From Sporofaciens musculi (GTDB taxonomy: Bacteria; Bacillota; Clostridia; Lachnospirales; Lachnospiraceae): DNA of 64,000 nt. Made by a program: the position numbers and the translations under genes. The stretch is taken from positions 558,501 to 622,500 of the forward strand of contig NZ_WUQX01000001.1 in assembly GCF_009830285.1 (NCBI RefSeq), in the 5' to 3' direction. Shown here piece after piece: positions 20,469 through 29,652 of the stretch; position 1 is the stretch's first letter; each line of letters starts with the position of its first letter. The notes under the pieces are model-generated. The model was not told where the DNA came from and did not search any database. It saw nothing but the letters and a program-made list of their open reading frames with translations.

Positions 20469-21950
20469 ATGAAAAGGAGATTAGCAGCCGCATTTTTAGC
20501 AATGGCGTTCGTATTTTCGGGCAGTACAATGGCATGGGCGGTTGAGGGGGAAGAAAATGCTGCGGCGGATACATTAGATAATGTATCCAGAGGAGACGAC
20601 AATGTACTGCCGGAACCTATTGTGCCGGTAGAAACAACGCAGAAGGGTACTGTACCTGCCGCAGCTACTGAGAGTAAAAAGACACAAAATGGTGAGGGTG
20701 TTACAGAAGAAGCAGACACAGATGAGAATACGATTAATGAGGGAGAGAAAGCGGTAGATTCAGAGACGGTTTCAGGAACGCTTAACAGTGGGGGAACATG
20801 GGCGTTGAAGGATGGAGTGCTGACCATTTCTGGTGATGGGGCAATAAGCTGGGGTTATGGAGAAGGATGGTATAATAAAGATATAATGAAGATCATTGTT
20901 GGAGAAGGAGTAACAGAGATAGGCCCCTATGCGTTTACGGGATGTTCAGGAATGACAGAGATTTCATTGCCAGAGGGTATAACAGAGATAGGGGAGCATG
21001 CTTTTTTTGGATGTTCAGGAATGACAGAGATTTCATTGCCAGAGGGTATAACAGAGATAGGTCCCTATGCGTTTGAGAATTGTACAAGTTTAACAGAAAT
21101 TTCTATTCCAAGGCAAGTAAAACGCATAAGCGCATATTCATTCTGCTCCTGCGAAGCACTTACAAGTGTGGATATTCCCGATGGCGTGGGAGCGATTGAA
21201 TATGGAGCATTTAAAAAATGTAAAAGCCTGTCGGAAATAACGATTCCCAAAAGTGTAAATGAATTAGGTCACGGTGTATTTGCGGAGTGTAAGGGTCTTG
21301 ATAAGGTTACCTTTGAGGGGGATGCGCCTTATTTTACGTATGATCCCCTTGTAAAAGAAGCACCTTTCCATAATGTAAGAGCATCCGCATATCGTCCGGA
21401 AGGGAACAAAACCTGGACAAACGAGATTATGCGTTCAATGGGAACAGGTCTTGTGTGGGTGTCAGAGAAAACCACACCCCTTAAAATTGTACCGGAAGCA
21501 ACCGACTTTACTTACGTAATTGGCAGTTCCGGCGGCGTGACTATCAAATGTACCGGAGAATTGAAGGATTTTGTAAACGTATATATGGATGGTGTGGAAG
21601 TAGATAAGAGTAATTATACATTACGTGAAGGTTCTACAATCTTAACCTTCGCAACAAAATACCTGGATACCCTTTCCGTTGGAAAACATACTGTTACACT
21701 AAATTATACATACGGTTCGATTGATACGGAATTGACTGTGCTTGCGTCCGGAGACGGAAACAGCGGGACAGCAGGAACAACCGGCGCAGTAGGAACATCT
21801 AGCACTGGAAATACAATCGGCGCATCCAATCTTACGAAGGGTTCGTCTCCGAAGACAGGCGATGAGGCCTCCTTTTTGCTGTGGGTATTAGCGGCAATGT
21901 GTTCTTTGGGCATAGGCGCGGCAGTCCTTAGAAGAAAACGTTCTATTTAA
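20469..21950 (+). CDS. BspA-type leucine-rich-repeat surface protein 1
   Basis: A 493-residue protein. The start at ATG 20469 is set by AAAAGGAG with 10-nt spacing; GTG 20460 is too close. Signal peptide 1-24 (KRRLAAAFLAMAFVFSG, cleavage after AWA). A Thr/Glu-rich linker, then about seven BspA/LRR_5 repeats (pattern EGITEIGEHAFFGCSGMTEISLP) at about 90-285. An Ig-like module (about 340-425, VPEATDFTYVIGSSGGVTIKCTG to YGSIDTELTV) is shared with the two other proteins. A Gly/Thr-rich spacer and a sorting signal SPKTGD follow, with a hydrophobic helix and RRKRS. Predicted to be sortase-anchored in the wall; a ligand-binding or adhesion role is inference. Confidence 0.85.
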   Translation: MKRRLAAAFLAMAFVFSGSTMAWAVEGEENAAADTLDNVSRGDDNVLPEPIVPVETTQKGTVPAAATESKKTQNGEGVTEEADTDENTINEGEKAVDSETVSGTLNSGGTWALKDGVLTISGDGAISWGYGEGWYNKDIMKIIVGEGVTEIGPYAFTGCSGMTEISLPEGITEIGEHAFFGCSGMTEISLPEGITEIGPYAFENCTSLTEISIPRQVKRISAYSFCSCEALTSVDIPDGVGAIEYGAFKKCKSLSEITIPKSVNELGHGVFAECKGLDKVTFEGDAPYFTYDPLVKEAPFHNVRASAYRPEGNKTWTNEIMRSMGTGLVWVSEKTTPLKIVPEATDFTYVIGSSGGVTIKCTGELKDFVNVYMDGVEVDKSNYTLREGSTILTFATKYLDTLSVGKHTVTLNYTYGSIDTELTVLASGDGNSGTAGTTGAVGTSSTGNTIGASNLTKGSSPKTGDEASFLLWVLAAMCSLGIGAAVLRRKRSI

Positions 21951-21973
21951 TGGAATAGGATATGCCATTTGAG

Positions 21974-22010
21974 CTGTCGCTGTTGGAGAAGGTCTGACAG
22001 CGGCAGATTT
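21974..22010 (+). terminator. Terminator after LRR gene 1
   Basis: CTGTCGCTGT (21974-21983) pairs with ACAGCGGCAG (21997-22006), followed by ATTTTATT. The same hairpin occurs after the second LRR gene, so it belongs to the duplicated segment. Confidence 0.8.
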
Positions 22011-22015
22011 TATTG

Positions 22016-22057
22016 TTGCAAATCAATACGATATAACGTATAATAAAAACGTTAATA
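22016..22057 (+). promoter_or_regulatory. Shared surface-regulon promoter, copy 2
   Basis: TTGCAA (22016-22021), 17 bp, TATAAT (22039-22044), 4 bp, ACGTTAATA (22049-22057). Identical in its core to copy 1 and part of the gene duplication. It drives the LRR gene at 22095. Confidence 0.75.
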
Positions 22058-22094
22058 AAAACTAAAATGGATATAAAAAAGGAGTGTGTCACGA

Positions 22095-23828
22095 ATGAAA
22101 AGGAGATTGGCGGCCGCATTTTTAGCAATGACGCTTGTACTTTCGGGCAGTACATTGGCATGGGCGGCTGAGGGGGAAGAAGATACTTCGTCAGATGTTT
22201 TAGAGAATGTGTCAGGGGGAGAGGGCGATGTAGTAGCAGATTCTGTAAAGTCCGTGTTACCTGGTGTTGAAGTAGAGGGGATTGAGGATGACAACACAGA
22301 GAATAGTGAGGCTGTTTCAGAAGAAACGGATACAGTTGAGAAGACGCTTAAAGAGGGTGAGAAACCGGCAGATTCGGGAACGATTTCAGGGACGCTTGAT
22401 AATGGAATAACATGGGAATTGACGGATGGAGTGCTGACCATTTCAGGGAATGGAGCAATAACTAACGTTGGATGGAATAATAAAGATATAAGAAAGGTCA
22501 TTGTTGGAGAAGGAGTAACAGAGATAGGGGCCTTTATATTTTACGATTGCGAAGGACTTACAAGCGTGGATATTTCCGATAGCGTGACAAAGATAGGAGA
22601 CAGCGCATTTAGTAGTTGTGTGAGTTTAAAAGAGATTGCTATACCAAGCGGAGTGACAGAGATAGGGGATGGTGCATTTTACGGGTGCTTAGGACTTATA
22701 AGAGTGGATATTCCTAATAGCGTGACAAAGATAGGAGACAGCGCGTTTCAAGAGTGTATGAGTTTAAAAGAGATTGTTATACCGAGTGGGGTAACAGAGA
22801 TAGGGTCATCTCTGTTTTTCGCATGTAACGGACTTACAAGAGTGGATATTCCCGATCGTGTGACAAAGATAGGAGAAAGTGCATTTAATAGTTGTGTGAG
22901 TTTAAAAGAGATTGTTATACCGAACGGAGTAACAGAGATAGAAGACTATGCATTTAGTGGTTGTATGAGTTTAAAAAAGATTGCTATACCAAGCGGAGTG
23001 ACAAGTATAGGTCTATATGTATTTCATAAGTGCTTTGAACTCACAAGTGTGGATATTCCCAATAGCGTAACAAAGATTGAATATAGAGCATTTGCAGACT
23101 GCACAAGTTTGGCGGAAATAACCCTTCCTAAAAGTGTAAAGAGTATCGGTCACAGTGCATTTGCAGAGTGTAAAGGTCTTAATAAGGTTACTTTTGAAGG
23201 GAATGCGCCTGAGATTATAAAAGACAGCTACAAAGGAGATCCTTTCCATAATGTAAGAGCATCCGCATATTGTCCGGAAGGGAACAAAACCTGGACAAAC
23301 GAGATTATGCGCTCAATGGGAACAGGTCTTGTGTGGGTGTCAGAAAAAACCACACCCCTTAAAATTGTACCGGAAGCAACCGACTTTACTTACGTAATTG
23401 GCAGTTCCGGCGGTGTGACTATCAAATGTACCGGAGAATTGAAGGATTTTGTAAATGTCTATATGGATGGCGTGGAAGTAGATCAGAGTAATTATACATT
23501 ACGCGAAGGGTCTACAATCTTAACATTCGCAACAAAGTACTTGGATACCCTTTCCGTTGGAAAACATACTGTCACACTAAATTATACATACGGTTCGATT
23601 GATACGGAATTGACTGTACTTGCGCCCGGAGAGGGAAACGGCGGGGCAGCAGGAACAACCGGCGCAGCGGGAACATCTGGCGCTGGAAATACGTCAGGCG
23701 CGTCCAGTCTTACGAAAGGTTCGTCTCCAAAGACGGGCGACGAGACATCCCTTTTGATGTGGGTATTAGCGGCAATGTGTTCTTTAGGCGCTAGCGCGGC
23801 AGTCATTAGAAAAAAACGTTCTGCTTAA
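22095..23828 (+). CDS. BspA-type leucine-rich-repeat surface protein 2
   Basis: A 577-residue paralogue of the protein at 20469. The signal peptide is nearly identical (KRRLAAAFLAMTLVLSGSTLAWA). It has more LRR_5 repeats, about eleven, of the type SVTKIGDSAFSSCVSLKEIAIPSG, which suggests repeat-number expansion. From about residue 380 to the end it is almost identical to protein 1, with the NKTWTNEIMRSMGTGLVW segment, the Ig-like module and the SPKTGDETS sorting signal. Its promoter and terminator are duplicated too. Start chosen at ATG 22095 on the same SD logic. Wall-anchored; ligand unknown. Confidence 0.85.
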   Translation: MKRRLAAAFLAMTLVLSGSTLAWAAEGEEDTSSDVLENVSGGEGDVVADSVKSVLPGVEVEGIEDDNTENSEAVSEETDTVEKTLKEGEKPADSGTISGTLDNGITWELTDGVLTISGNGAITNVGWNNKDIRKVIVGEGVTEIGAFIFYDCEGLTSVDISDSVTKIGDSAFSSCVSLKEIAIPSGVTEIGDGAFYGCLGLIRVDIPNSVTKIGDSAFQECMSLKEIVIPSGVTEIGSSLFFACNGLTRVDIPDRVTKIGESAFNSCVSLKEIVIPNGVTEIEDYAFSGCMSLKKIAIPSGVTSIGLYVFHKCFELTSVDIPNSVTKIEYRAFADCTSLAEITLPKSVKSIGHSAFAECKGLNKVTFEGNAPEIIKDSYKGDPFHNVRASAYCPEGNKTWTNEIMRSMGTGLVWVSEKTTPLKIVPEATDFTYVIGSSGGVTIKCTGELKDFVNVYMDGVEVDQSNYTLREGSTILTFATKYLDTLSVGKHTVTLNYTYGSIDTELTVLAPGEGNGGAAGTTGAAGTSGAGNTSGASSLTKGSSPKTGDETSLLMWVLAAMCSLGASAAVIRKKRSA

Positions 23829-23851
23829 TTGAATAGGATATGCCATTTGAG

Positions 23852-23888
23852 CTGTCGCTGTTGGAGAATGTCTGACAGCGGCAGATTT
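23852..23888 (+). terminator. Terminator-like hairpin after LRR gene 2
   Basis: CTGTCGCTGT (23852-23861) pairs with ACAGCGGCAG (23875-23884), then ATTTTATTT. The next gene starts only 23 nt later with no room for a promoter, so some read-through into the O-antigen-ligase-like gene is expected. Confidence 0.7.
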
Positions 23889-23910
23889 TATTTAAGAAAG
23901 GAAGGTTGAT

Positions 23911-25611
23911 ATGGCAAAAGACAAACAGAACCTTTTATACTATTTTCTGGCTTCAACGCTGATTCTGGCAGGTGTGGGAGGCGGCGGTTATTTTTGTTGT
24001 GTATCCATTTTAATGTCAGTCATGTTGATGTCAGTCATTGTTTATATATTGGAAAAATCTGGCTCATTTTTTATTGCCTATGACATAAATCTGGCGGCTG
24101 TGGCGAGTTTGGCGGCAGGATACTTCCTGACCAGCCTTTGGGCAGTTGATTCATGGATGGCGCTCACAGGCGGTATCAAATTTCTGCCGGTTTTTTTATT
24201 TTTCTTCCTCATATGTCAGTCGTTGGAGAGCAGAGAAAAGCTGATTCGCCTGCTTCCCCTATTGGGAAGCCTTATGACATTGTTTTCTTTTGTAATGATG
24301 CAGTTTACTGTATTCCAAATGTATGTGTCTGTTGCAGGAAGGCTGGCGGGGTTTTTCCAATATCCGAATACCTATGCAATATTTATGTTAGTCTGTATGG
24401 TTACGGCGGTTTATATGCTTGATTTGAAAAAGATAGATTGGATGTGTGCTGTTCATATATTTGCCGCTTTAGCGGGAATTTATCTGAGCGGCAGCCGTAC
24501 AGTTTTAGTTTTGGCGGTATTTGCCATCCTTCTGATATTGGGATCAAGAAGGGAGCTTTTAAAATACGGAATAATTGGTTTAGGACTAATCATTGCGCTG
24601 GCGGTAATTTTGGCGCTTTGCGGGTATGGAGCAGGCGTATTTTCAAGATTTGTTTCCATGGCAGAGAATTCCAGTACCTTTTGGGGAAGACTTTTGTATG
24701 CCAGAGACGCGCTGAAAATGATTGTAAAATATCCTTTGGGAATGGGGTATTATGGCTACTATTTTGTTCAGCAGGAATGGCAGACAGGCGTTTATTCCGT
24801 GGTGAACGTTCATAACGAATTAATACAGCTCATACTGGACATTGGAATAGCGCCTGCATTCTTGATGTATGGAGCCATCCTGCGCTCTGTACTGTCCAAA
24901 ACGATTTCCGAGAGAAATCGGCTGATCTTGCTGCTTATTCTGCTGCACAGTCTGTTTGACTATGATTTTCAGTTTATAGTCATGTATTTTGTGCTGTTAC
25001 TTTTCTTAGAACTTAGAAATGTTCAGAAGGTTCGGATATCCGTCTTATCAAAGGCGACGGCAGTAGCGGCGCTGCTTGGAGCTGTCTGGGCATTCGCGTC
25101 TGTCGGCTTGTCAGATTACTTCTATATAAAAGGCAATCCCCAAAAAGCCGTTCAGTCATATGATGGAAATACCATGGCGAAGATTGAGCTGTTGAAGGAA
25201 TCCGGAAGTGCAGAGGAAATGGCTGAACTTGCAGATTCCATTCTGGAAGTCAACCGCCATGTGTCTGTCGCATACAGCGCAAAGGCGCGGGCTGCGTTTT
25301 CAGAAGGGGATGTGGAAGCCTTTATCAAGTATAAGCTTATTGCAATTCAAATGGCGCCCTATCAATATGAGGAGTATACAGATTATCTGGATTCACTGGT
25401 ATATTGTACGAAGCTTTATCTCCAGGCAGATGATATGGAAAGCGCAGAATTCTGTGTAGAGCAGGCGGAGAAGATTCCTAAGATGCTAGAGGAAGTAGGA
25501 GAAAGAACCAGCAGTCTGGGATGGAGGATTAAGGACAGGCCAAAGGCTGCATTGTCCCAGAAGGACTTAGAAAGGATTGAGGAGATGAGAAGCCGCATTG
25601 AGAATGAGTAA
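23911..25611 (+). CDS. O-antigen ligase/polymerase-like membrane protein with C-terminal helical repeats
   Basis: A 566-residue protein with about eleven membrane helices in residues 1-410. A large extracellular loop is followed by the segment RLLYARDALKMIVKYPLGMGYYGYYFVQQEWQTG, VNVHNELIQLILDIGIAPA, where the conserved His-Asn/Glu pattern of the Wzy_C/WaaL superfamily is seen. The remaining about 150 residues are soluble and helical (KSVQSYDGN, EMAELADSILEVNRH), resembling TPR units. The superfamily joins or polymerises surface glycans from undecaprenyl carriers, or glycosylates proteins. No glycan synthesis genes are adjacent; its position among LRR and pilus genes suggests surface-protein glycosylation, as inference. 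Confidence 0.75.
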   Translation: MAKDKQNLLYYFLASTLILAGVGGGGYFCCVSILMSVMLMSVIVYILEKSGSFFIAYDINLAAVASLAAGYFLTSLWAVDSWMALTGGIKFLPVFLFFFLICQSLESREKLIRLLPLLGSLMTLFSFVMMQFTVFQMYVSVAGRLAGFFQYPNTYAIFMLVCMVTAVYMLDLKKIDWMCAVHIFAALAGIYLSGSRTVLVLAVFAILLILGSRRELLKYGIIGLGLIIALAVILALCGYGAGVFSRFVSMAENSSTFWGRLLYARDALKMIVKYPLGMGYYGYYFVQQEWQTGVYSVVNVHNELIQLILDIGIAPAFLMYGAILRSVLSKTISERNRLILLLILLHSLFDYDFQFIVMYFVLLLFLELRNVQKVRISVLSKATAVAALLGAVWAFASVGLSDYFYIKGNPQKAVQSYDGNTMAKIELLKESGSAEEMAELADSILEVNRHVSVAYSAKARAAFSEGDVEAFIKYKLIAIQMAPYQYEEYTDYLDSLVYCTKLYLQADDMESAEFCVEQAEKIPKMLEEVGERTSSLGWRIKDRPKAALSQKDLERIEEMRSRIENE

Positions 25612-25665
25612 GGATGGAGAAAAGAAAATGAAGACGCGTGAGAAAGACAGGTGGAAAAAAGGAAA

Positions 25666-27060
25666 ATGAACATAAAACGAATGGCAGGCATAACAGGAGT
25701 GGTTCTGGCCTGTGGAATTCTTGCGGCGGTTGGACGCTCGCTGAGTAAAGAGAAGAAATGTCAAGTTCTTGACGAGGAGGGAACCATAATCGCAGAAATT
25801 ATATATCAAGATCAAGCGGTTCATTATGACTGCAAGGAAGGATATGAAGCTTATGCTGATCTTGCATACAGAGAAGCGGCTGCAATCATGAAGGAACGGG
25901 AAGATGTGGAACTGTCCGAGGCATATGGGAAGCTGGCAGAAGAAGAAATGCGTATTCGGACATCTTTTCGGACAGATACGGCGGAAGGATTATTGCAGGC
26001 ATGTAAGGAAGATAAGGATTCGGTATTTGGCGGGCAGGCAATGGAAAAGGCCGCTGCTGTCAGTGATACAAATGGGCATTTATTGGCATGTTACAGCCAA
26101 TCCATGGCGGAGCCGTTTCGCAATTACGTTATGTATCCTACCTATGCAGGTTCTACCATAAAACCCGTTAGCGTTTATGGACCGGCAATAGAGGACCATA
26201 AAATCTGTTGGTCGTCTCTGTATCTGGATAATGCCTATTATCAGATTACAGGCGAGGACAAAGAGAAAACGGACTGGCCGGTAAATTCGTATCCATATTC
26301 CAATACCCTGTGGACGGTTCAGGAAGCATTGCAGAAATCGAATAATGCAATTGCCGTCAAGGTATTGAAGGATTATGGTGTGGAAAAGTCTTGTAAGTTT
26401 CTTCAAAATGAGTTTGAAATCGGTACAGAGGAAGAACAGAAAAGGATTCTTGAGAAGGGGGAGGACAGCGTACTTTCCAATCTTGCATTGGGATACCTGG
26501 AGGAAGGAGTTACCATGCAGGAAATGATGGGGGCATATCAGACATTCGCCAACGGAGGTCTTTACACGAAAATACATACGGTTACGGACATGGAGACAGG
26601 CGCAGGTGAAAGTTATTATCACGAAGAATCAGAAGCAAGGCAGGTGTTTGGGGCGGACACAGCTTATATTATGAATCGAATGTTGAAAACAGTTGTTGAG
26701 GAAGGCGGAACAGGAAGATCTGCAGCAGTGGAAGGGCTGGATATATGCGGGAAAACAGGAACCAGTGATGATTTTAAGGATAATTGGTTTATCGGCATGA
26801 CGCCGGAATATGTCTGTGCCGTATGGTATGAGTTTCGGGGCGGGATGGCAGGAAACGAGTCGGCGTCAGTATTCCGAAAGATTATGGAGAATCTGAAGCA
26901 TGATAAGGAGGCTGCGTATCCGGCGTCGGAAAATGTGGAGAAAGGGGGCTATTGTCTGAAAACAGGACTTTTGGCAAATGAATATTGTAAAGAACAAAAA
27001 CAGGGATATTATAGAAAGAATAATAATTTGAATAAATGTGAATGTAATATTGCAAGATGA
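25666..27060 (+). CDS. Penicillin-binding-protein-type transpeptidase, no glycosyltransferase domain
   Basis: About 464 residues. N-terminal membrane anchor (AGITGVVLACGILAAVG), then an extracellular region. The transpeptidase motifs are present: STIK of AGSTIKPVS (SxxK nucleophile), SNN of KSNNAIAVK (SxN) and KTG of CGKTGTSDDFKDNWFIG. There is no GT51 domain and no classical dimerisation domain, so it is a small monofunctional PBP-like enzyme. A Cys-rich tail (GGYCLKTGLLANEYCKEQKQ) is unusual. GTG 25651 could also start the frame. The shared promoter of the third LRR gene begins inside its last codons. Confidence 0.8.
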   Translation: MNIKRMAGITGVVLACGILAAVGRSLSKEKKCQVLDEEGTIIAEIIYQDQAVHYDCKEGYEAYADLAYREAAAIMKEREDVELSEAYGKLAEEEMRIRTSFRTDTAEGLLQACKEDKDSVFGGQAMEKAAAVSDTNGHLLACYSQSMAEPFRNYVMYPTYAGSTIKPVSVYGPAIEDHKICWSSLYLDNAYYQITGEDKEKTDWPVNSYPYSNTLWTVQEALQKSNNAIAVKVLKDYGVEKSCKFLQNEFEIGTEEEQKRILEKGEDSVLSNLALGYLEEGVTMQEMMGAYQTFANGGLYTKIHTVTDMETGAGESYYHEESEARQVFGADTAYIMNRMLKTVVEEGGTGRSAAVEGLDICGKTGTSDDFKDNWFIGMTPEYVCAVWYEFRGGMAGNESASVFRKIMENLKHDKEAAYPASENVEKGGYCLKTGLLANEYCKEQKQGYYRKNNNLNKCECNIAR

Positions 27061-27091
27061 TGTTTAATAACGTATAATAAATACGATAATA
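27050..27091 (+). promoter_or_regulatory. Shared surface-regulon promoter, copy 3
   Basis: TTGCAA (27050-27055), 17 bp, TATAAT (27073-27078), 4 bp, ACGATAATA (27083-27091). Here the dyad is a perfect palindrome, CGTAT-AATAA-ATACG. The -35 overlaps the stop region of the transpeptidase gene. Drives the LRR gene at 27122. Confidence 0.75.
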
Positions 27092-27121
27092 CGAAATGTA
27101 TCAAGTGTAAAGGAGGAAGAT

Positions 27122-29329
27122 ATGGTTACAAAATTTGAGAAGCGGGCGGTTGCCTGGCTGCTTACTGCCATGATGTGTCTGTCTGTAATATTTTCCGGCA
27201 GCACAGTTGCGTATGCGGAGGATAACGGTCCTGTGGAGACGGCAAAAGGCGAGGCTGTAAAAAAAAATACGGACGCAGAAGGCGGCGAGATCCAGACAGG
27301 AACAGAGGATGAGACGAAAATTTCCGATGCAGAGCCGCCGGAAGTGACAGAAGGAAGTCAAGAGAAGAAGGAAGATGATGAGGAAAAGACAGAGACAGAA
27401 AAAGATGCAAAAGCCGTAGAACAAGCGGAGGGTACTTTCGGGGATTACGAGTATCAGGTTTTGGACGGCGGTACTGTAGAAATCACCAAATACAGCGGAG
27501 CAGGAGGCCAAGTAGAAATTCCGGATACAATAGACGGCAAAAGTATAAGCAGTATTGGCCAGTCTGCATTTGGCAGCAATCAAGATGTGACCCAGGTGGA
27601 GCTTCCCGCTACGGTTACGGAGCTGCAGTATATGTCGTTTTATAAATGTAACAATCTGGAAAAAGTAATTATTCCGGCTGACAGCCAGTTAAAAAAGATT
27701 GGCGGCAGCGCCTTTTTTGGATGTGCTCTTACAGAGATAGATTGTTCGTCTGTACAGGAAATAGGAAACAGCGCTTTTAGAGGATGTGACGAATTAACAT
27801 CTGTGACCTTGGGAGATAAGCTGACTTCTTTGGAAGGATGGGCGTTTGAAAGAACAGGTCTTCTAACGATTCAGATACCGCAGAGCCTTTCTGTCATTGA
27901 GAGCGGGGTGTTCAGAAACTGCGGGAATTTAAAAGAAGTGATATTGCCTGACAGTACCGTCAGCATTGGCGACTATGCTTTTGAATATTGCAGGAGCCTG
28001 AAAGGAATCACGTTACCAAGCAGTCTTGTAAGTATCGGAGAGGGAGCTTTTTACTTCAGCGGTCTTGAAAAAATTGAGATACCGGAGTCGGTCACGAGCA
28101 TTGGAGATTACGGATTCTGGGGCTGCCAGAATCTAAGTTCTGTGACAGTTGGAAATAAACTGGCATATATATCGGATTTTGCATTTGGATATTGTAATCT
28201 GACGGCGGTGACCTTTGGAGATAATATTAAAAAAATCGGTGAGAGCGCCTATGCTTTAAATGTGAATTTAAGTGAGATCGATATCCCTAAAAACATAACA
28301 GAAATGGAATATGGCGCCTTTAGAAACTGTACTGCGCTGAGTAAAGTGAATATTCCCGATACTCTTGATAAGATAGGCGGATTTGCATTGTATGAAACAG
28401 CATGGTACAACAGCCAGGCGGACGGTATTGTATACGCCGGAAACGTACTCTACGACTATAAAGGAGATATGCCCTCTGATACAGTGATAGAAGCGAAAAA
28501 CGGAACTCTTGGAATCGCTGGATATGCATTTTACGGCGATAAGAATCTAAAGGAAATCAAAATACCGGAAACAGTAACCAATATCGGAGACTTTGCCTTC
28601 CACGACTGTGTGTCCATGACTTCCATCGTGATTCCGGACAGCGTGACAGAAATCGGGGAAAAAGCGTTAGGCTATAAGACAAAGGAAGCGGCGCAGGCAG
28701 TAAGAAATGCCCGTGTGGCAGGCGATAGTAGTGAAAAGATGTCAGATTTTACGATTTACGGAGCGTCAGGTTCTGCAGCGCAGACTTATGCCAGGGAGAA
28801 CAGCTTTTCATTTGTTGCGCAGGAAACAGACAATCCTGCGCCAGAGGGACTTAGAATCGTGCCGGAGGTAACGGACAATACATACATCATCGGCAGCGGC
28901 GATGGAGTAACGATTACCTGTACAGGAGATTTGAAGGATTTCGTTAATGTAATGATGGACGGCCAAGTAGTGGATAAAAGTAATTATACGCTGAGAGAAG
29001 GTTCAACCATTCTGACCTTTACCACAAAATATCTGGATACGCTTTCTGTGGGAAAGCATAGAGTCACGCTGAATTATACCTATGCTTCTGTTGATACAGA
29101 GCTGACCGTATTGGCGAAAGGCTCAAACACAGGAACAAATGGTACAGCAGGAAGCAACACGACAGGAAAAGGGACTGCTAACGGAACAGCGAATGGAACA
29201 AATGGTTCAAAGGCTTTGGTTTCTCCAAAGACAGGAGATCAGGCGTCCATCATATTGTGGGTACTGGCGGCTATGTTTGCGGCAGGTATTGGAGTAACGG
29301 TCATTTTAAGAAAGCGTTCTGCACAATAA
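27122..29329 (+). CDS. BspA-type leucine-rich-repeat surface protein 3
   Basis: A 735-residue protein, longest and most diverged of the three. Signal peptide (KFEKRAVAWLLTAMMCLSVIFSGSTVAYA), an acidic Glu/Lys linker, then BspA repeats from about 105 to 540 (for example PDSTVSIGDYAFEYCRSLKGITLPSS), interrupted by a YAGNVLYDYKGDMPSDTVIEAKNGTLGIAGYAF-type repeat typical of bacterial LRR_5 proteins. The Ig-like module (VPEVTDNTYIIGSGDGVTITCTG onwards) and the SPKTGDQAS sorting signal match the other two. SD AGGAGG precedes the ATG. Predicted wall-anchored adhesin-like protein. Confidence 0.85.
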   Translation: MVTKFEKRAVAWLLTAMMCLSVIFSGSTVAYAEDNGPVETAKGEAVKKNTDAEGGEIQTGTEDETKISDAEPPEVTEGSQEKKEDDEEKTETEKDAKAVEQAEGTFGDYEYQVLDGGTVEITKYSGAGGQVEIPDTIDGKSISSIGQSAFGSNQDVTQVELPATVTELQYMSFYKCNNLEKVIIPADSQLKKIGGSAFFGCALTEIDCSSVQEIGNSAFRGCDELTSVTLGDKLTSLEGWAFERTGLLTIQIPQSLSVIESGVFRNCGNLKEVILPDSTVSIGDYAFEYCRSLKGITLPSSLVSIGEGAFYFSGLEKIEIPESVTSIGDYGFWGCQNLSSVTVGNKLAYISDFAFGYCNLTAVTFGDNIKKIGESAYALNVNLSEIDIPKNITEMEYGAFRNCTALSKVNIPDTLDKIGGFALYETAWYNSQADGIVYAGNVLYDYKGDMPSDTVIEAKNGTLGIAGYAFYGDKNLKEIKIPETVTNIGDFAFHDCVSMTSIVIPDSVTEIGEKALGYKTKEAAQAVRNARVAGDSSEKMSDFTIYGASGSAAQTYARENSFSFVAQETDNPAPEGLRIVPEVTDNTYIIGSGDGVTITCTGDLKDFVNVMMDGQVVDKSNYTLREGSTILTFTTKYLDTLSVGKHRVTLNYTYASVDTELTVLAKGSNTGTNGTAGSNTTGKGTANGTANGTNGSKALVSPKTGDQASIILWVLAAMFAAGIGVTVILRKRSAQ

Positions 29330-29341
29330 AAAAATATTAGA

Positions 29342-29390
29342 AAAACTGTCGTTGTAAAAGAGCGTTAGTTCTTTACAACGGCAGTTTTAA
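29342..29390 (+). terminator. Terminator after LRR gene 3
   Basis: AAAACTGTCGTTGTAAA (29342-29358) pairs with TTTACAACGGCAGTTTT (29372-29388), one G-T mismatch, followed by T-rich sequence. Confidence 0.88.
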
Positions 29391-29404
29391 TTTAGAAGAA
29401 AAGA

Positions 29405-29446
29405 TTGCGAAATTTGAAATAATATCGTATAATATTAACGATAATA
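29405..29446 (+). promoter_or_regulatory. Shared surface-regulon promoter, copy 4
   Basis: TTGCGA (29405-29410), 17 bp, TATAAT (29428-29433), 4 bp, ACGATAATA (29438-29446). Same geometry as the other four copies. Drives the small membrane peptide and the Ser/Thr kinase. Confidence 0.72.
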
Positions 29447-29481
29447 AATAGTAATAAGCAGAAAAGGATTTGATATAAACT

Positions 29482-29637
29482 ATGAGCTGGCTGACAAATG
29501 AAGTCTTATTTTACGGAGGAATCGTTATTGCCGCATGTTCAGTGATAGCAGGAGCCATATATTTTACGGTTTCTCACATCAAATGGATTCACATGAATGT
29601 GCAAATGGACGAAGAATACGGAAAAAGAGAAAAATAG
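29482..29637 (+). CDS. 51-residue single-pass membrane peptide
   Basis: ATG at 29482, 51 codons, TAG at 29635-29637. The sequence begins MSWLTNEVLFYGGIVIAACS, with one membrane helix (about 9-30) and a charged cytoplasmic tail (QMDEEYGKREK). It lies between the shared promoter and the kinase gene, 15 nt before the kinase ATG, so the two form one unit. Function unknown; a membrane partner of the kinase is a reasonable guess. Confidence 0.65.
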   Translation: MSWLTNEVLFYGGIVIAACSVIAGAIYFTVSHIKWIHMNVQMDEEYGKREK

Positions 29638-29652
29638 CAGGAGACAGGTAAT

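Noticed and set aside
22500-23200. DNA minisatellite
   Set aside because: The periodic sequence of about 69 or 138 bases is explained by leucine-rich-repeat codons within an intact reading frame.
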